From Bacteroidia bacterium (lineage in GTDB: Bacteria > Bacteroidota > Bacteroidia > B-17B0 > Aurantibacillaceae), in the NCBI GenBank assembly GCA_016787705.1, contig JAEUTP010000017.1, positions 257,511 to 321,510 on the forward strand: DNA of 64,000 nucleotides. Direction: 5' to 3'. Position 1 is the first letter of the stretch; every line of letters begins with the position of its first letter. The notes under the pieces were generated by a model. The model did no database searches and was not told the DNA's origin. It saw nothing but the letters and a program-made list of their open reading frames with translations. The translations under genes and the position numbers were made by a program. Below are positions 9,910 through 18,909 of this stretch, piece after piece.

Positions 9910-10806
9910 TTATTTTTTTCTACGGCTAAAATGTTTTTTGAATGGATACAATAATTGCCCGATGAAAGTAGTTGGAACCTCTTTGCCACCTTCAACACCT
10001 AAAATAGGTTGCTTATCTTTTGGAAGATAAAACTGGCCAAAGATAAGATCCCAGATATTTAAAATGGAAGCGTAATTGACGCCATACTTTCTGTCAATAT
10101 TTTTTGCATGATGCCAGGCATGACTTTCAGGCGTATTGATAATATAATTTAGCCATCCCCATTTTACTTTAATATTCATGTGCGTAAAAAAGCCCCAAAC
10201 ATTTTGAACTGTAATTTGAAAAAGAAAATAATCAACGGCAGAATAACCAATTAGCGCGAAAGGAATAAATATTAGTGGTTTAAAGACCACCATTTCAACC
10301 CAGTGAAAATGCCTTGTAGATGCTGCGCCAAGTTCTTCCTGCGCATGGTGTATTTTGTGAAATTCCCAAAAAAAATCAGAGCGGTGCAAAATTATATGCG
10401 CCAGCCATTCACAAAAATCCTGCAGAATAAACATGATTAGTATTTGAATCAAAGGATTAAGATTGGTAATGTCAACGATCTTAATGCTGTGTATATTAAA
10501 AATAAGAAGAAACTTATAAAGAATGAATTCAGTCACCGCGCATAAGGCAAAAAAACCTAAAACATTTATTAATATATCATTAAATAAAACGTAAAAAGTG
10601 TCTTGCCAAAAATACTTACGCGATATAACACCGTGTTTGCGTTGTTTGGGTAATACAACTTCTAAAAAAAAGCAAAGTAAATAAGCTAGAAAAACGGCAT
10701 AATACACATTTTTTAAAGCAGGATGTTTTAAACTGTCTTTAGTATAATTCCAAAACTGAGACTGTTGAGATGCAAACTCGTTAGTTATTTCTGAGAAAAA
10801 AGACAT
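9910..10806 (-). CDS. sterol desaturase / fatty acid hydroxylase family membrane protein
   Basis: Integral membrane di-iron oxygenase of the fatty-acid-hydroxylase superfamily, 298 residues. Seen: several hydrophobic segments (about 33-52, 76-106, 115-130, 176-205) and the three histidine clusters of the family, HIILH at 137-141, HKIHH at 150-154 and HAWHH at 229-233, which bind the two irons. The substrate is unknown; bacterial members act on lipids, carotenoids, ornithine lipids or alkylglycerols. It is the last gene of a minus-strand run, 47 bp after the GNAT gene, so it may be a loosely coupled operon member. Confidence 0.85.
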   Translation of the reverse strand: MSFFSEITNEFASQQSQFWNYTKDSLKHPALKNVYYAVFLAYLLCFFLEVVLPKQRKHGVISRKYFWQDTFYVLFNDILINVLGFFALCAVTEFILYKFLLIFNIHSIKIVDITNLNPLIQILIMFILQDFCEWLAHIILHRSDFFWEFHKIHHAQEELGAASTRHFHWVEMVVFKPLIFIPFALIGYSAVDYFLFQITVQNVWGFFTHMNIKVKWGWLNYIINTPESHAWHHAKNIDRKYGVNYASILNIWDLIFGQFYLPKDKQPILGVEGGKEVPTTFIGQLLYPFKKHFSRRKK

Positions 10807-10853
10807 GATTTATTAGTGCAATTTACTTAAATAACAATAATAAGCCAAAGATT

Positions 10854-11351
10854 TTAACCTACCTTTTTTCCAAGAATGATAAGGTCGCGCATGATACCAT
10901 CCATATTGGCAACTTCGGGTAAATGCGCCCATTTTTCAAATTCGAACTGGTAAAATAATTTAAGACTTGGTTTATTGTGTCCGAAAATAAAACCTAAAAG
11001 CGAATGAATTTTCAATGAAGGAGAAATGTCAATTGCCTTTTGTAAACATGCTTTTCCTAAACCTTTTCCTCTTACATCTTCTTCTAAATAAATGCTTACT
11101 TCAACTGTACCGTCATATGCTGGACGACCATAAAAAGAATTAAAACTCATCCAGCCCGCATATTTTTCATTAAGTATCACTAGCCATAAAGGTCTTTTTT
11201 CAGGAGAATGTGCTTTAAACCATGCTACTTTACTTTCAACACTTACAGGCTCAAGGTCGGCGGTAACAAGGCGCGAAGCTACTGTTGAATTATAAGTGGC
11301 AACAATCTTTGGTAGATCTTCAATAGAAGCAGTTATAAAGTCAACCGGCAT
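10854..11351 (-). CDS. GNAT family N-acetyltransferase, phosphinothricin-acetyltransferase-like
   Basis: Acetyl-CoA-dependent N-acetyltransferase of 165 residues. The acetyl-CoA-binding motif A is VRGKGLGKACL in the middle of the protein, preceded by VEVSIYLEED. The SFNSFYGRPAYDGTVEVS stretch is typical of the Pat/YncA (MnaT) group, which acetylates amino acid analogues such as methionine sulfone or phosphinothricin. Its ATG shares one base with the hflX stop (TAATG on the minus strand), so translation is probably coupled. The true substrate cannot be read from sequence. Confidence 0.8.
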   Translation of the reverse strand: MPVDFITASIEDLPKIVATYNSTVASRLVTADLEPVSVESKVAWFKAHSPEKRPLWLVILNEKYAGWMSFNSFYGRPAYDGTVEVSIYLEEDVRGKGLGKACLQKAIDISPSLKIHSLLGFIFGHNKPSLKLFYQFEFEKWAHLPEVANMDGIMRDLIILGKKVG

Positions 11352-12547
11352 TAGTATAGTAAATTATGATAAGGGTAACGTTTAACATGCAATTCCTTTA
11401 CAAGATCATAAACTGTTTTTTTAAACTCTTCAATATTTTCTTTTTCCTGCGCACTGATAAATAAAACCTTATTATTAAGACCTTTCATCCACGTATTTTT
11501 TATATCCTCTAAGGATAAATTTTCGCGCGTGGTTGGTGTAAGATCGTCTTCATCTTTTTTTGTATAAGTAAAAGCATCAATTTTATTAAAAACTAAAATA
11601 ACAGGTTTATCTCCCGCGCCAATATCCTGTAAGGTTTGTTTTACAACATTTAAATGCTCTTCAAAATTCTTATGAGAAATATCCACCACATGAATTAATA
11701 CGTCTGCTTCGCGTACCTCGTCGAGCGTAGATTTAAAGCTTTCCACCAATTGAGTAGGTAATTTTCTGATAAATCCAACAGTATCACTTAAAAGAAAAAA
11801 CACATTATCAATAGTTACTTTTCTTACGGTTGTATCTAATGTTGCAAATAATTTATTCTCAGCAAAAACGTTGCTCTTGCTTAACATGTTCATGATGGTG
11901 CTTTTACCAACATTTGTATAACCAACCAAAGCTACGCGAATTAATTCGCCGCGGTTTTTGCGTTGCGTGGCCATTTGCTTATCTATTTCTTTTAATCTTT
12001 CCTTCAGTAAAGCAATTTTATCGCGCACAATACGTCTATCGGTTTCAATTTCTTTTTCACCGGCACCACCACGGGTTCCTGTACCACCCCGCTGTCTTTC
12101 AAGGTGAGTCCACATACCGGTTAAGCGTGGCAACATATATTGGTATTGTGCTAATTGTACCTGTGTTTTGGCATGTGCAGTTTGAGCGCGCTGTTCAAAT
12201 ATTTCAAGAATTAAAGTGGTGCGGTCTAATATTTTCTTGCCAAATTCTTTTTCAAGATTTCGTTGTTGAGAAGGAGAAAGCTCATCGTCAAAAATTACAA
12301 CATCAATTTTATTTTCTACAACATAATTTTTGATCTCGCTTACTTTTCCTTTTCCTATAAAGGTTGCTTTATCAGGCTTTTCAAGCTTTTGTGTAAATGA
12401 CTTTCTGGTTTCAAGTCCGTAGGTTTCTGCTAAAAAAGCAAGCTCATCCAAGTATTCTTTGGCAAGACCATCATCCTGTAACTTATTTATAACACCAATT
12501 AAAACGCAGGTATGAGTAGGTATTTCGGTAGATACTGTTTCTTTCAT
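11351..12547 (-). CDS. hflX: GTPase HflX
   Basis: Ribosome-associated GTPase that splits stalled or heat-damaged 70S ribosomes. 398 residues: an N-terminal HflX domain with a glycine-rich helical linker (RQRGGTGTRGGAGEKEIETD region), then the G domain with G1 GYTNVGKST, G3 DTVGFIRKLP and G4 NKID. The order and length match the family. It lies 6 bp downstream of the SirB2-cytochrome gene and overlaps the GNAT gene by one base, so it is the middle of a three- or four-gene minus-strand operon. Confidence 0.93.
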   Translation of the reverse strand: MKETVSTEIPTHTCVLIGVINKLQDDGLAKEYLDELAFLAETYGLETRKSFTQKLEKPDKATFIGKGKVSEIKNYVVENKIDVVIFDDELSPSQQRNLEKEFGKKILDRTTLILEIFEQRAQTAHAKTQVQLAQYQYMLPRLTGMWTHLERQRGGTGTRGGAGEKEIETDRRIVRDKIALLKERLKEIDKQMATQRKNRGELIRVALVGYTNVGKSTIMNMLSKSNVFAENKLFATLDTTVRKVTIDNVFFLLSDTVGFIRKLPTQLVESFKSTLDEVREADVLIHVVDISHKNFEEHLNVVKQTLQDIGAGDKPVILVFNKIDAFTYTKKDEDDLTPTTRENLSLEDIKNTWMKGLNNKVLFISAQEKENIEEFKKTVYDLVKELHVKRYPYHNLLY

Positions 12548-12553
12548 TTAATT

Positions 12554-13192
12554 TTAGTGCCCTTTGATCTGGCTATTCACATATTCTGCAATAGCTGTTG
12601 CTTGCTCATCATTTACAGGTGCTGCCGGCATTGCACCTTTACCATGAACAATTATTTCTTTTATGCCCGTTTGGTTTAGTAAGGTTGTACCAAGATTTTT
12701 TGCGCCGGCCATTCCCAACTTCCCATCAGAACCATGACATAAAACGCAATTAGCTTCGTAAAGCGATTTTCCATCTGTTGCTGCTATCTCATGCGAATCG
12801 GTTTTTACTTCCACATCTTTAGCAATACCTTTCTTTTTATGATAAATTTCTCCAAGACCAAAGCTGCCTGTTATCATTAATAAACTTAAAGCGGCCAGCA
12901 TTTTTCTTTGTTTTCTAAAACCAATAACTGCAATTGGTATAGAAGAAAAGATCATGGTTAATTTTATCCATAATAAATAATCATATTTACCACCGTAAGG
13001 TATTTGTGTCATCAAATAAATTCCAGTTAATAAGAATATAAAACTGATAACAATTTCAAAGATCTTTGTCTTTTTTGAAAACACGGTTAACAGATCGTTT
13101 TTATTGCTTAATAGTAAAACTGTTTTTATAACATAAAGCAACAAAAACAGGGTTACAACTAAATAATGGGTGTGTAAAAAACCTTTATACAT
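12554..13192 (-). CDS. SirB2-like membrane domain fused to a C-terminal c-type cytochrome
   Basis: 212 residues from the ATG at 13190-13192 (MYKGFLHTHYLVV). The open frame continues upstream to 13339, but that would overlap the divergent amidohydrolase and add a non-family N-terminus, so the shorter start is chosen. Seen: four hydrophobic helices (about residues 6-28, 44-62, 71-93, 97-116) resembling SirB2, with an early HTH, then a linker and a cytochrome c domain with CVLCH (C149, C152, H153) and a probable methionine axial ligand in GKGAMPAAP near 189. The heme domain should face the periplasm. Function unknown; electron transfer is inferred from the heme motif. Confidence 0.8.
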   Translation of the reverse strand: MYKGFLHTHYLVVTLFLLLYVIKTVLLLSNKNDLLTVFSKKTKIFEIVISFIFLLTGIYLMTQIPYGGKYDYLLWIKLTMIFSSIPIAVIGFRKQRKMLAALSLLMITGSFGLGEIYHKKKGIAKDVEVKTDSHEIAATDGKSLYEANCVLCHGSDGKLGMAGAKNLGTTLLNQTGIKEIIVHGKGAMPAAPVNDEQATAIAEYVNSQIKGH

Positions 13193-13273
13193 ATTTTGAT
13201 ATTTTGTTGTAAAATTAAGGATAAAGACTGAATAAAAAAGCAAATAAGAGTTAGTAATTTTAGTAAATCTGTT

Positions 13274-13281
13274 TAAATTTG
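13274..13281 (+). promoter_or_regulatory. predicted -7 element for the amidohydrolase-pdxA operon
   Basis: TAAATTTG matches the Bacteroidota TAnnTTTG consensus exactly, 49 bp before the ATG at 13331. No clear -33 TTG was found at the usual distance. Confidence 0.45.
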
Positions 13282-13330
13282 AGGGTTTGCCGTATGAAGG
13301 CAAAATGTAATATTTAAATAAAGCTGATAG

Positions 13331-16300
13331 ATGAAACAACTACGTTTAGTGCTGATAATTTTAGTTTTTTTTAATTCGAAATTTACCGCACAATCTACTT
13401 TTCCAACTAACGGTGCGCCGTTTAATGTGCATAGTATATACGCATTTATAAATGCAACAATTTATGTTGATTTTGAAACTGTAATAAAAAAAGGAACTTT
13501 GTTGGTACAGGATGGCAAGGTTATTGTGGCAGCAGAAAAAGTAGACGTTCCAAAAAATGCTATTGTTTATGATTTGAAAGGGAAATTTATTTATCCTTCT
13601 TTTATTGATCTTTATTCTGATTATGGCATTCCTGACGCAAAACCTGCAGGTGCACGCAATTATAACAGCGCACCGCAAATGGAAAGTAATGTAAAAGGTG
13701 CTTATGGTTGGAACCAGGCAATACGATCAGATTATGAAGCTTACAAAGTTTTTTTAGTGAATAAAGATAAAGCCGAAGAATTAAGGAAGATTGGTTTTGG
13801 CTCAGTACTATCTTTTAAAAGAGATGGAATTGTGCGGGGAAGTGGTGTATTTGTAAACTTAAGTAGTAAAAATGAGAACGAAAGTATTATTTTAGATAAG
13901 GCCGCCGGATTTTACTCTTTCTCTAAAGGTTCTTCTACACAGGATTATCCAAGCTCTTTAACCGGCAGTATTGCTTTGCTTCGCCAAACCTATTACGACG
14001 CATTGTGGTATTCGCAAAATCCAAATAAAACAGAATATAATATTTCGTTAGACGCTTTAAATAAAATAAAAGATCTTCCTTCAATTTTTGAAGGTAACGA
14101 TAAATATAACGCTTTGCGGGCGGCAAAAGTTGGAAAAGAGTTTAATATAAAATATATTATAAAGGCCGGAGGTAATGAGTATCAGCGTATTAACGATATT
14201 CAAAGCACTCAGCTAAAATACATCGTACCATTAAATTTTCCTATTGCCTATGATGTAGAAGACCCATTTGATGCGGAAGCAGTTTCCTTGGCAGAATTAA
14301 AACATTGGGAATTAGCACCAACAAACCCTGCTGAGTTTGAAAAAAATCAGGTTGCATTTTGTTTAACAACTGCTGACCTAAAAGAAAGGAGTCAGTTTTT
14401 GCCTAACCTTCGCAAAGCTGTTAAATATGGCCTTTCAGAGAAGATGGCTTTAAAGGCTTTAACAATAAATCCTGCAACATTTATTAATGTTCAGGATAAA
14501 GTTGGAAGCTTAAAAAAAGATCTCTATGCCAATTTCTTCATCAGCAATAAATCAATTTTCGAAAACGATGCAGTGATCATGCAAAGCTGGTGTGGAAGTG
14601 AACCGGTTGTTTTTTCCGATATAAATGCTGTTGATATTCGCGGTAATTATGCTTTAAATACACCTGATAAAAATTTTAAAATAAAGATCTCAGGTGATAT
14701 GCCAACTCCACAGGCAAAGGTCACTATTGATACAACAAAAAAAAATTTAAGCTATCATTTTGCAAACAACCAAATTGCTTTTAGTTTTTCATATGATTCA
14801 ACAAAATCTATTCGTGCCAATGGAAATTACGATATGCTTTCAAAAAACTTTGAAGGAAAAGCGCAAATGGCAAACGGCGATTGGTTCGATTTTAAAATGA
14901 CCTACGAATCGGCTGTTGATACTACAAGCAAAGCAAAACCTGCAGAGAAAAAAGCAGAGCTTAATTTAGGGAAAGTAATTTATCCTTTTACTGCCTTTGG
15001 CGAACCTTTGGCGGATGAAAAGGGAATTTTTAAAGAGCAGTGGAACAAATTTAAGAACCGTTACTCTGCCATCTTAATAAAAAATGCCACCATCTGGACA
15101 AACAGTGGCGATAGTGTTTTAATTGATTATGATGTATATGTTGTAGAAGGGAAAATTGTACGCATTGCAAAAAATATTGATACACCAAAACTCGCCTTTG
15201 CGAAAATTATTGATGCTCAGGGTAAACATTTAACTCCGGGTATAATTGATGAGCATAGCCATATTGCTTTAACAGCAGGTGTTAATGAAGGTGCACAAGC
15301 AAGCAGCGCGGAAGTAAGAATGGGAGACGTTTTAAATCCGGAGGATATAAATATTTACCGTCAGCTATCAGGTGGTGTTACAACAGCACAATTATTACAC
15401 GGTTCTGCAAATCCCATTGGCGGGCAAAGTGCATTAATAAAATTACGTTGGGGGCATACTGCCGAAGATCTTAAATATGAAAAGGCAGATGGTTTCATAA
15501 AATTTGCTTTGGGCGAGAATGTAAAACAAAGTAACTGGGGTGATCATAATTCTATTCGTTTTCCACAATCACGCATGGGAGTTGAGCAAGTGTATAAAGA
15601 TTATTTTACACGCGCCAAAGAATATGATCTGCAATGGCAAACATTCTCTAAATTATCTCCCAAAGATATAGAAAAAAGTAAAATTTCAGTGCCTCGTAAA
15701 GATATTGAATTGGAGGCATTAGCAGAGATATTAAATAAAAAGCGTTTTATTACATGCCACAGCTATGTACAAAGTGAAATTAATATGTTAATGCATGTTG
15801 CAGATAGCTTTGGTTTTAAAGTAAATACCTTCACACATATTTTAGAAGGATATAAAGTAGCCGATAAAATGAAAGCACATGGTGTTAGCGCTTCTACATT
15901 TTCAGATTGGTGGGCTTACAAAAATGAAGTGTTGGAAGCAATTCCATATAACGCAGCTATTTTGACCAAAGTAGGTGTAAATACTTCTATTAATAGTGAT
16001 GATGCAGAGATGGCACGCAGGTTAAACCAGGAAGCTGCCAAATCAATTAAGTATGGTGGTTTAACAGAAGTAGAAGCATTAAAAATGGTAACGCTTAATC
16101 CTGCAAAAATGTTGCACATTGATGATAAAGTAGGAAGTATTAAAGTTGGTAAAGTAGCCGATCTTGTTTTGTGGACAGATAATCCAATGAGCGTTTATGC
16201 AAAAGCTGATAAAACAATTATTGACGGGCAAATTTATTTTGATAGAGAAGAGGATGCTAAATTACAGGCTTATGTAAAGGCAGAAAGAGCAAGAATAATT

Positions 16301-16423
16301 GCAAAATTGTTATTGGAAAAACAAAAAGGCAATAAGGTTGAAAAATTAAAATCAAAACACGAACGCTTGTATCATTGCAATACCATTGAAGGGGTGGATG
16401 AAGAATTAACCGGGCATAGATAA
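13331..16423 (+). CDS. exported two-module amidohydrolase
   Basis: 1030 residues with a signal peptide (about 1-20, ending FTAQ) and two amidohydrolase/imidazolonepropionase-like modules. The C-terminal module (about 575-1000) carries PGIIDEHSHIAL with the metal-binding H642-x-H644, further histidines near 810 (ITCHSY) and 835 (TFTHIL), and the catalytic Asp near 890 in NSDDAEM, so it should be a working metal hydrolase. The N-terminal module (about 30-460) has FIYPSFIDLYSDYG where HxH should be and so lacks that metal site. First gene of an operon: 9 bp before the next amidohydrolase and then pdxA. Substrate unknown; family members hydrolyse dipeptides, ring amides and similar bonds. The protein is probably periplasmic. 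Confidence 0.82.
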   Translation: MKQLRLVLIILVFFNSKFTAQSTFPTNGAPFNVHSIYAFINATIYVDFETVIKKGTLLVQDGKVIVAAEKVDVPKNAIVYDLKGKFIYPSFIDLYSDYGIPDAKPAGARNYNSAPQMESNVKGAYGWNQAIRSDYEAYKVFLVNKDKAEELRKIGFGSVLSFKRDGIVRGSGVFVNLSSKNENESIILDKAAGFYSFSKGSSTQDYPSSLTGSIALLRQTYYDALWYSQNPNKTEYNISLDALNKIKDLPSIFEGNDKYNALRAAKVGKEFNIKYIIKAGGNEYQRINDIQSTQLKYIVPLNFPIAYDVEDPFDAEAVSLAELKHWELAPTNPAEFEKNQVAFCLTTADLKERSQFLPNLRKAVKYGLSEKMALKALTINPATFINVQDKVGSLKKDLYANFFISNKSIFENDAVIMQSWCGSEPVVFSDINAVDIRGNYALNTPDKNFKIKISGDMPTPQAKVTIDTTKKNLSYHFANNQIAFSFSYDSTKSIRANGNYDMLSKNFEGKAQMANGDWFDFKMTYESAVDTTSKAKPAEKKAELNLGKVIYPFTAFGEPLADEKGIFKEQWNKFKNRYSAILIKNATIWTNSGDSVLIDYDVYVVEGKIVRIAKNIDTPKLAFAKIIDAQGKHLTPGIIDEHSHIALTAGVNEGAQASSAEVRMGDVLNPEDINIYRQLSGGVTTAQLLHGSANPIGGQSALIKLRWGHTAEDLKYEKADGFIKFALGENVKQSNWGDHNSIRFPQSRMGVEQVYKDYFTRAKEYDLQWQTFSKLSPKDIEKSKISVPRKDIELEALAEILNKKRFITCHSYVQSEINMLMHVADSFGFKVNTFTHILEGYKVADKMKAHGVSASTFSDWWAYKNEVLEAIPYNAAILTKVGVNTSINSDDAEMARRLNQEAAKSIKYGGLTEVEALKMVTLNPAKMLHIDDKVGSIKVGKVADLVLWTDNPMSVYAKADKTIIDGQIYFDREEDAKLQAYVKAERARIIAKLLLEKQKGNKVEKLKSKHERLYHCNTIEGVDEELTGHR

Positions 16424-16432
16424 AATTGAAAT

Positions 16433-17719
16433 ATGAAAAATTTAATTTACATCGTTTTTTTGTTTGCAGGATCTAAGCTTCTTGCCCAAAAAACATATAC
16501 ACATATTGCATTGATAAATGCAACTGCACATATTGGTAACGGCAAAATTATTGATAACAGTATTGTTGTTATCAATAAAAATAAACTGGAGATGGTGAGC
16601 AGTGTAACAGGTATACGTTTAAATCCAAGCGCTTACGATACTGTTATTGATCTTGTTGGAAAACACATTTATCCGGGACTGATCAATACAAATAATATTT
16701 TGGGATTGCATGATGCGGAAGCAGTAAGAGCAACCCGTGATTTTTCGGAAGTGGGTTATATTAACCCTCATATCCGAACATTAATTGCTTATAATACCGA
16801 TAATATTATTACACCAACTGTAAAAACAAATGGTATTCTGTATACCCAGGTAACGCCACGCGATGGTTTAATTAGCGGTTCTTCTTCTGTAATGGCTTTG
16901 GAAGGCTGGAACTGGGAAGATGCTGTTTTAAAAGCAGATGACGGCATTCATCTTAATTATCCCAAGGCAATTACTAAAAAATTTACTGAAGAGGATGGGA
17001 TGTCAGTTGCTTCAAATAAAAACTATAATGCCGAAATAAATTATTTAAATAAATTCTTTGACGATGCACAGGCTTATTATTTAACAACCAATGCTACAGA
17101 AAAAAATATTCGTTTTGAAGCCATGCGTGGCATTTTTAATGGTACTCAAAACCTTTATCTGCACGCCGAAAAAGCAAAAGATATAATGAGCGTTATTAAT
17201 TTTATAAAAAAATATGATATCAAAAAACCGGTAATTGTTGGTGGAAAAGAATCGTATAAGATCACTTCTGTATTAAAGAAAAACAGCATACCTGTAATGC
17301 TAAATCGTGTAAACGATCTACCCGATAATGCAGATGATGATGTGGATATGGTTTTTAAAACGCCTTATCTTTTGCAAAAAGACAGTGTTTTATTTTGCCT
17401 GCAGTTAGAAGGAGATATGGAAGCTGCGCAAAGCAGGAATTTACCGTTTAACGCCGGTGTTGCCGTTGCGTATGGTTTAACAAAAGAACAGGCTTTGGCT
17501 AGTATTACATCAAATGCAGCAAAAATTTTGGGAGTAGAAAAAGAAATCGGAACTTTGGAAGAAGGAAAATTAGCTTCCTTGGTAGTGAGCGATGGAGATA
17601 TTTTAGATATGAAAACAAACAATATTATTCTGGCCTATATTGCCGGAAAAAATGTTGGTCTAACAAATAAACAAACAGAACTGTATTTAAAATACAAAGT
17701 TAAATACGGTATAAAATAA
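16433..17719 (+). CDS. exported amidohydrolase-fold protein lacking the HxH metal site
   Basis: 428 residues with a signal peptide (about 1-18, ending LLAQ). The composite fold of the amidohydrolase family is recognisable: an N-terminal beta region ending GKHIYPGLI near 78, a barrel, and a C-terminal NAAKILGVEKEIGTLEEGKLASLVV stretch typical of dihydroorotase/imidazolonepropionase relatives. Where active enzymes have HxH after GLID there is NTNNIL, so this metal site is lost. It resembles the degenerate N-terminal module of the gene before it, and the 9-bp spacing suggests the two products act together. It is 5 bp upstream of pdxA. A structural or accessory partner role is inferred. Confidence 0.72.
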   Translation: MKNLIYIVFLFAGSKLLAQKTYTHIALINATAHIGNGKIIDNSIVVINKNKLEMVSSVTGIRLNPSAYDTVIDLVGKHIYPGLINTNNILGLHDAEAVRATRDFSEVGYINPHIRTLIAYNTDNIITPTVKTNGILYTQVTPRDGLISGSSSVMALEGWNWEDAVLKADDGIHLNYPKAITKKFTEEDGMSVASNKNYNAEINYLNKFFDDAQAYYLTTNATEKNIRFEAMRGIFNGTQNLYLHAEKAKDIMSVINFIKKYDIKKPVIVGGKESYKITSVLKKNSIPVMLNRVNDLPDNADDDVDMVFKTPYLLQKDSVLFCLQLEGDMEAAQSRNLPFNAGVAVAYGLTKEQALASITSNAAKILGVEKEIGTLEEGKLASLVVSDGDILDMKTNNIILAYIAGKNVGLTNKQTELYLKYKVKYGIK

Positions 17720-17724
17720 TTTTT

Positions 17725-18780
17725 ATGATCGATAATAAAGTAATAGTTGGCATCTCGCAAGGTGATATAAATGGAATAGGGTTGGAAGTTGTTCTTAAAA
17801 CCCTTATGGAACCAGGCATTGCAGATATTTGCACACCTGTATTATTTAGCTCTCAAAAAACAGTTTCTTATTATAGAAAGGTTTTGGGTTTAGAAGAATT
17901 CAGCTTTAACCCCATGCGCGAATTCTCTCAGCTTAATTCAAAAAAGGTAAATGTATTTGTTTGCTATGAAGAAGAAGTGAATATTGATATGGGAAAAGCC
18001 ACTGATGTTGGTGGAAAATACGCTTACATATCTTTAGAAAAAGCAACCCAGGCCTTATTGGATAAAAGTATTGATGCCCTGGTTACCGCGCCAATAAATA
18101 AAAGTAATATACAAAACGATAATTTTAAATTTGTTGGTCATACTGAATATCTTGGTTCAAAATTAGGTGGAGATCCATTAATGTTCATGTGCTCAGACAA
18201 CGGTTTGCGTATTGCAGTTGTTACTGGTCACTTACCATTAAAAGAGGTGGCATCAAAATTAACGATCGATAGAATTTCAAATAAAATTTTTCAATTACAC
18301 GAATCGCTTGTAAAAGACTTTGGCATACGTAAACCGAAAATTGCCGTGTTAGGATTAAACCCTCATGCGGGAGATAATGGAGCTATTGGCAATGAAGATA
18401 AAGATATCATAATTCCCGCTATTGAGAAAACAAAATTGAATGGTTTGATATATGGACCATACTCAGCCGATGGCTTTTTTGGAAATGGCACTTATAAGCA
18501 ATTTGATGCGGTTTTAGCAATGTATCACGATCAGGGATTGATTCCATTTAAAACAATTGCATTTAATGAAGGTGTAAATTTTACTGCAGGTTTAAATGCA
18601 GTAAGAACAAGTCCTGACCATGGAACAGGTTATGATATTGCAGGTAAGAACAAGGCTAATGAACAGTCCTTTAAAAAGGCACTATATGCCGCCATTGATA
18701 TTTTTAAAAATAGAAAATTATATTCTGAAATAACCGAAAATCCATTGCAGATGGGTAATATTAAAAAAGAGCGTTCTTAA
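17725..18780 (+). CDS. pdxA: 4-hydroxythreonine-4-phosphate dehydrogenase PdxA
   Basis: Cytoplasmic NAD-dependent, metal-containing dehydrogenase of the DXP-dependent pyridoxal phosphate pathway: it oxidises and decarboxylates 4-phosphohydroxy-threonine to 3-amino-2-oxopropyl phosphate. 351 residues, slightly longer than E. coli PdxA. Seen: GISQGDINGIGLEV at the N-terminus, VTAPINK, GHTEYLG, GLNPHAGDNG and the metal-binding MYHDQGLIPFK. It is the last gene of the amidohydrolase operon; the stop codon lies in the loop of the terminator. No functional link between vitamin B6 and the amidohydrolases is evident. Confidence 0.93.
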   Translation: MIDNKVIVGISQGDINGIGLEVVLKTLMEPGIADICTPVLFSSQKTVSYYRKVLGLEEFSFNPMREFSQLNSKKVNVFVCYEEEVNIDMGKATDVGGKYAYISLEKATQALLDKSIDALVTAPINKSNIQNDNFKFVGHTEYLGSKLGGDPLMFMCSDNGLRIAVVTGHLPLKEVASKLTIDRISNKIFQLHESLVKDFGIRKPKIAVLGLNPHAGDNGAIGNEDKDIIIPAIEKTKLNGLIYGPYSADGFFGNGTYKQFDAVLAMYHDQGLIPFKTIAFNEGVNFTAGLNAVRTSPDHGTGYDIAGKNKANEQSFKKALYAAIDIFKNRKLYSEITENPLQMGNIKKERS

Positions 18781-18797
18781 AAAACGCTCTTTTTTTT
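18769..18797 (+). terminator. Rho-independent terminator after pdxA
   Basis: GAGCGTT (18769-18775) pairs with AACGCTC (18783-18789), extended by A/T pairs, and is followed by eight T. The last codons and stop of pdxA form the left arm and loop. Confidence 0.92.
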
Positions 18798-18855
18798 CAA
18801 CTCTTTTTTACTTTTTTTAAAAATTCAGTTAACATATTTTAACTACCGTAAAATC

Positions 18856-18884
18856 TTTGTAAACCCCTACCAATGTTATCTTTA
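18856..18884 (+). promoter_or_regulatory. predicted promoter of the moxR-bat operon
   Basis: TTTG at 18856-18859, 17 bp, then TATCTTTA at 18877-18884, one base from TAnnTTTG. It lies between the pdxA terminator and the moxR ATG (25 bp downstream), where a promoter is required. Confidence 0.5.
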
Positions 18885-18909
18885 CCAGTTATTCTAATAA
18901 AATAGATTT

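Noticed and set aside
11914..12333. 139-codon plus-strand frame inside hflX
   Set aside because: Antisense to hflX, which has all G motifs in the other strand.
13193..13339. N-terminal extension of the SirB2-cytochrome protein
   Set aside because: Would overlap the divergent amidohydrolase start and add sequence unlike the family; the internal ATG at 13192 fits better.
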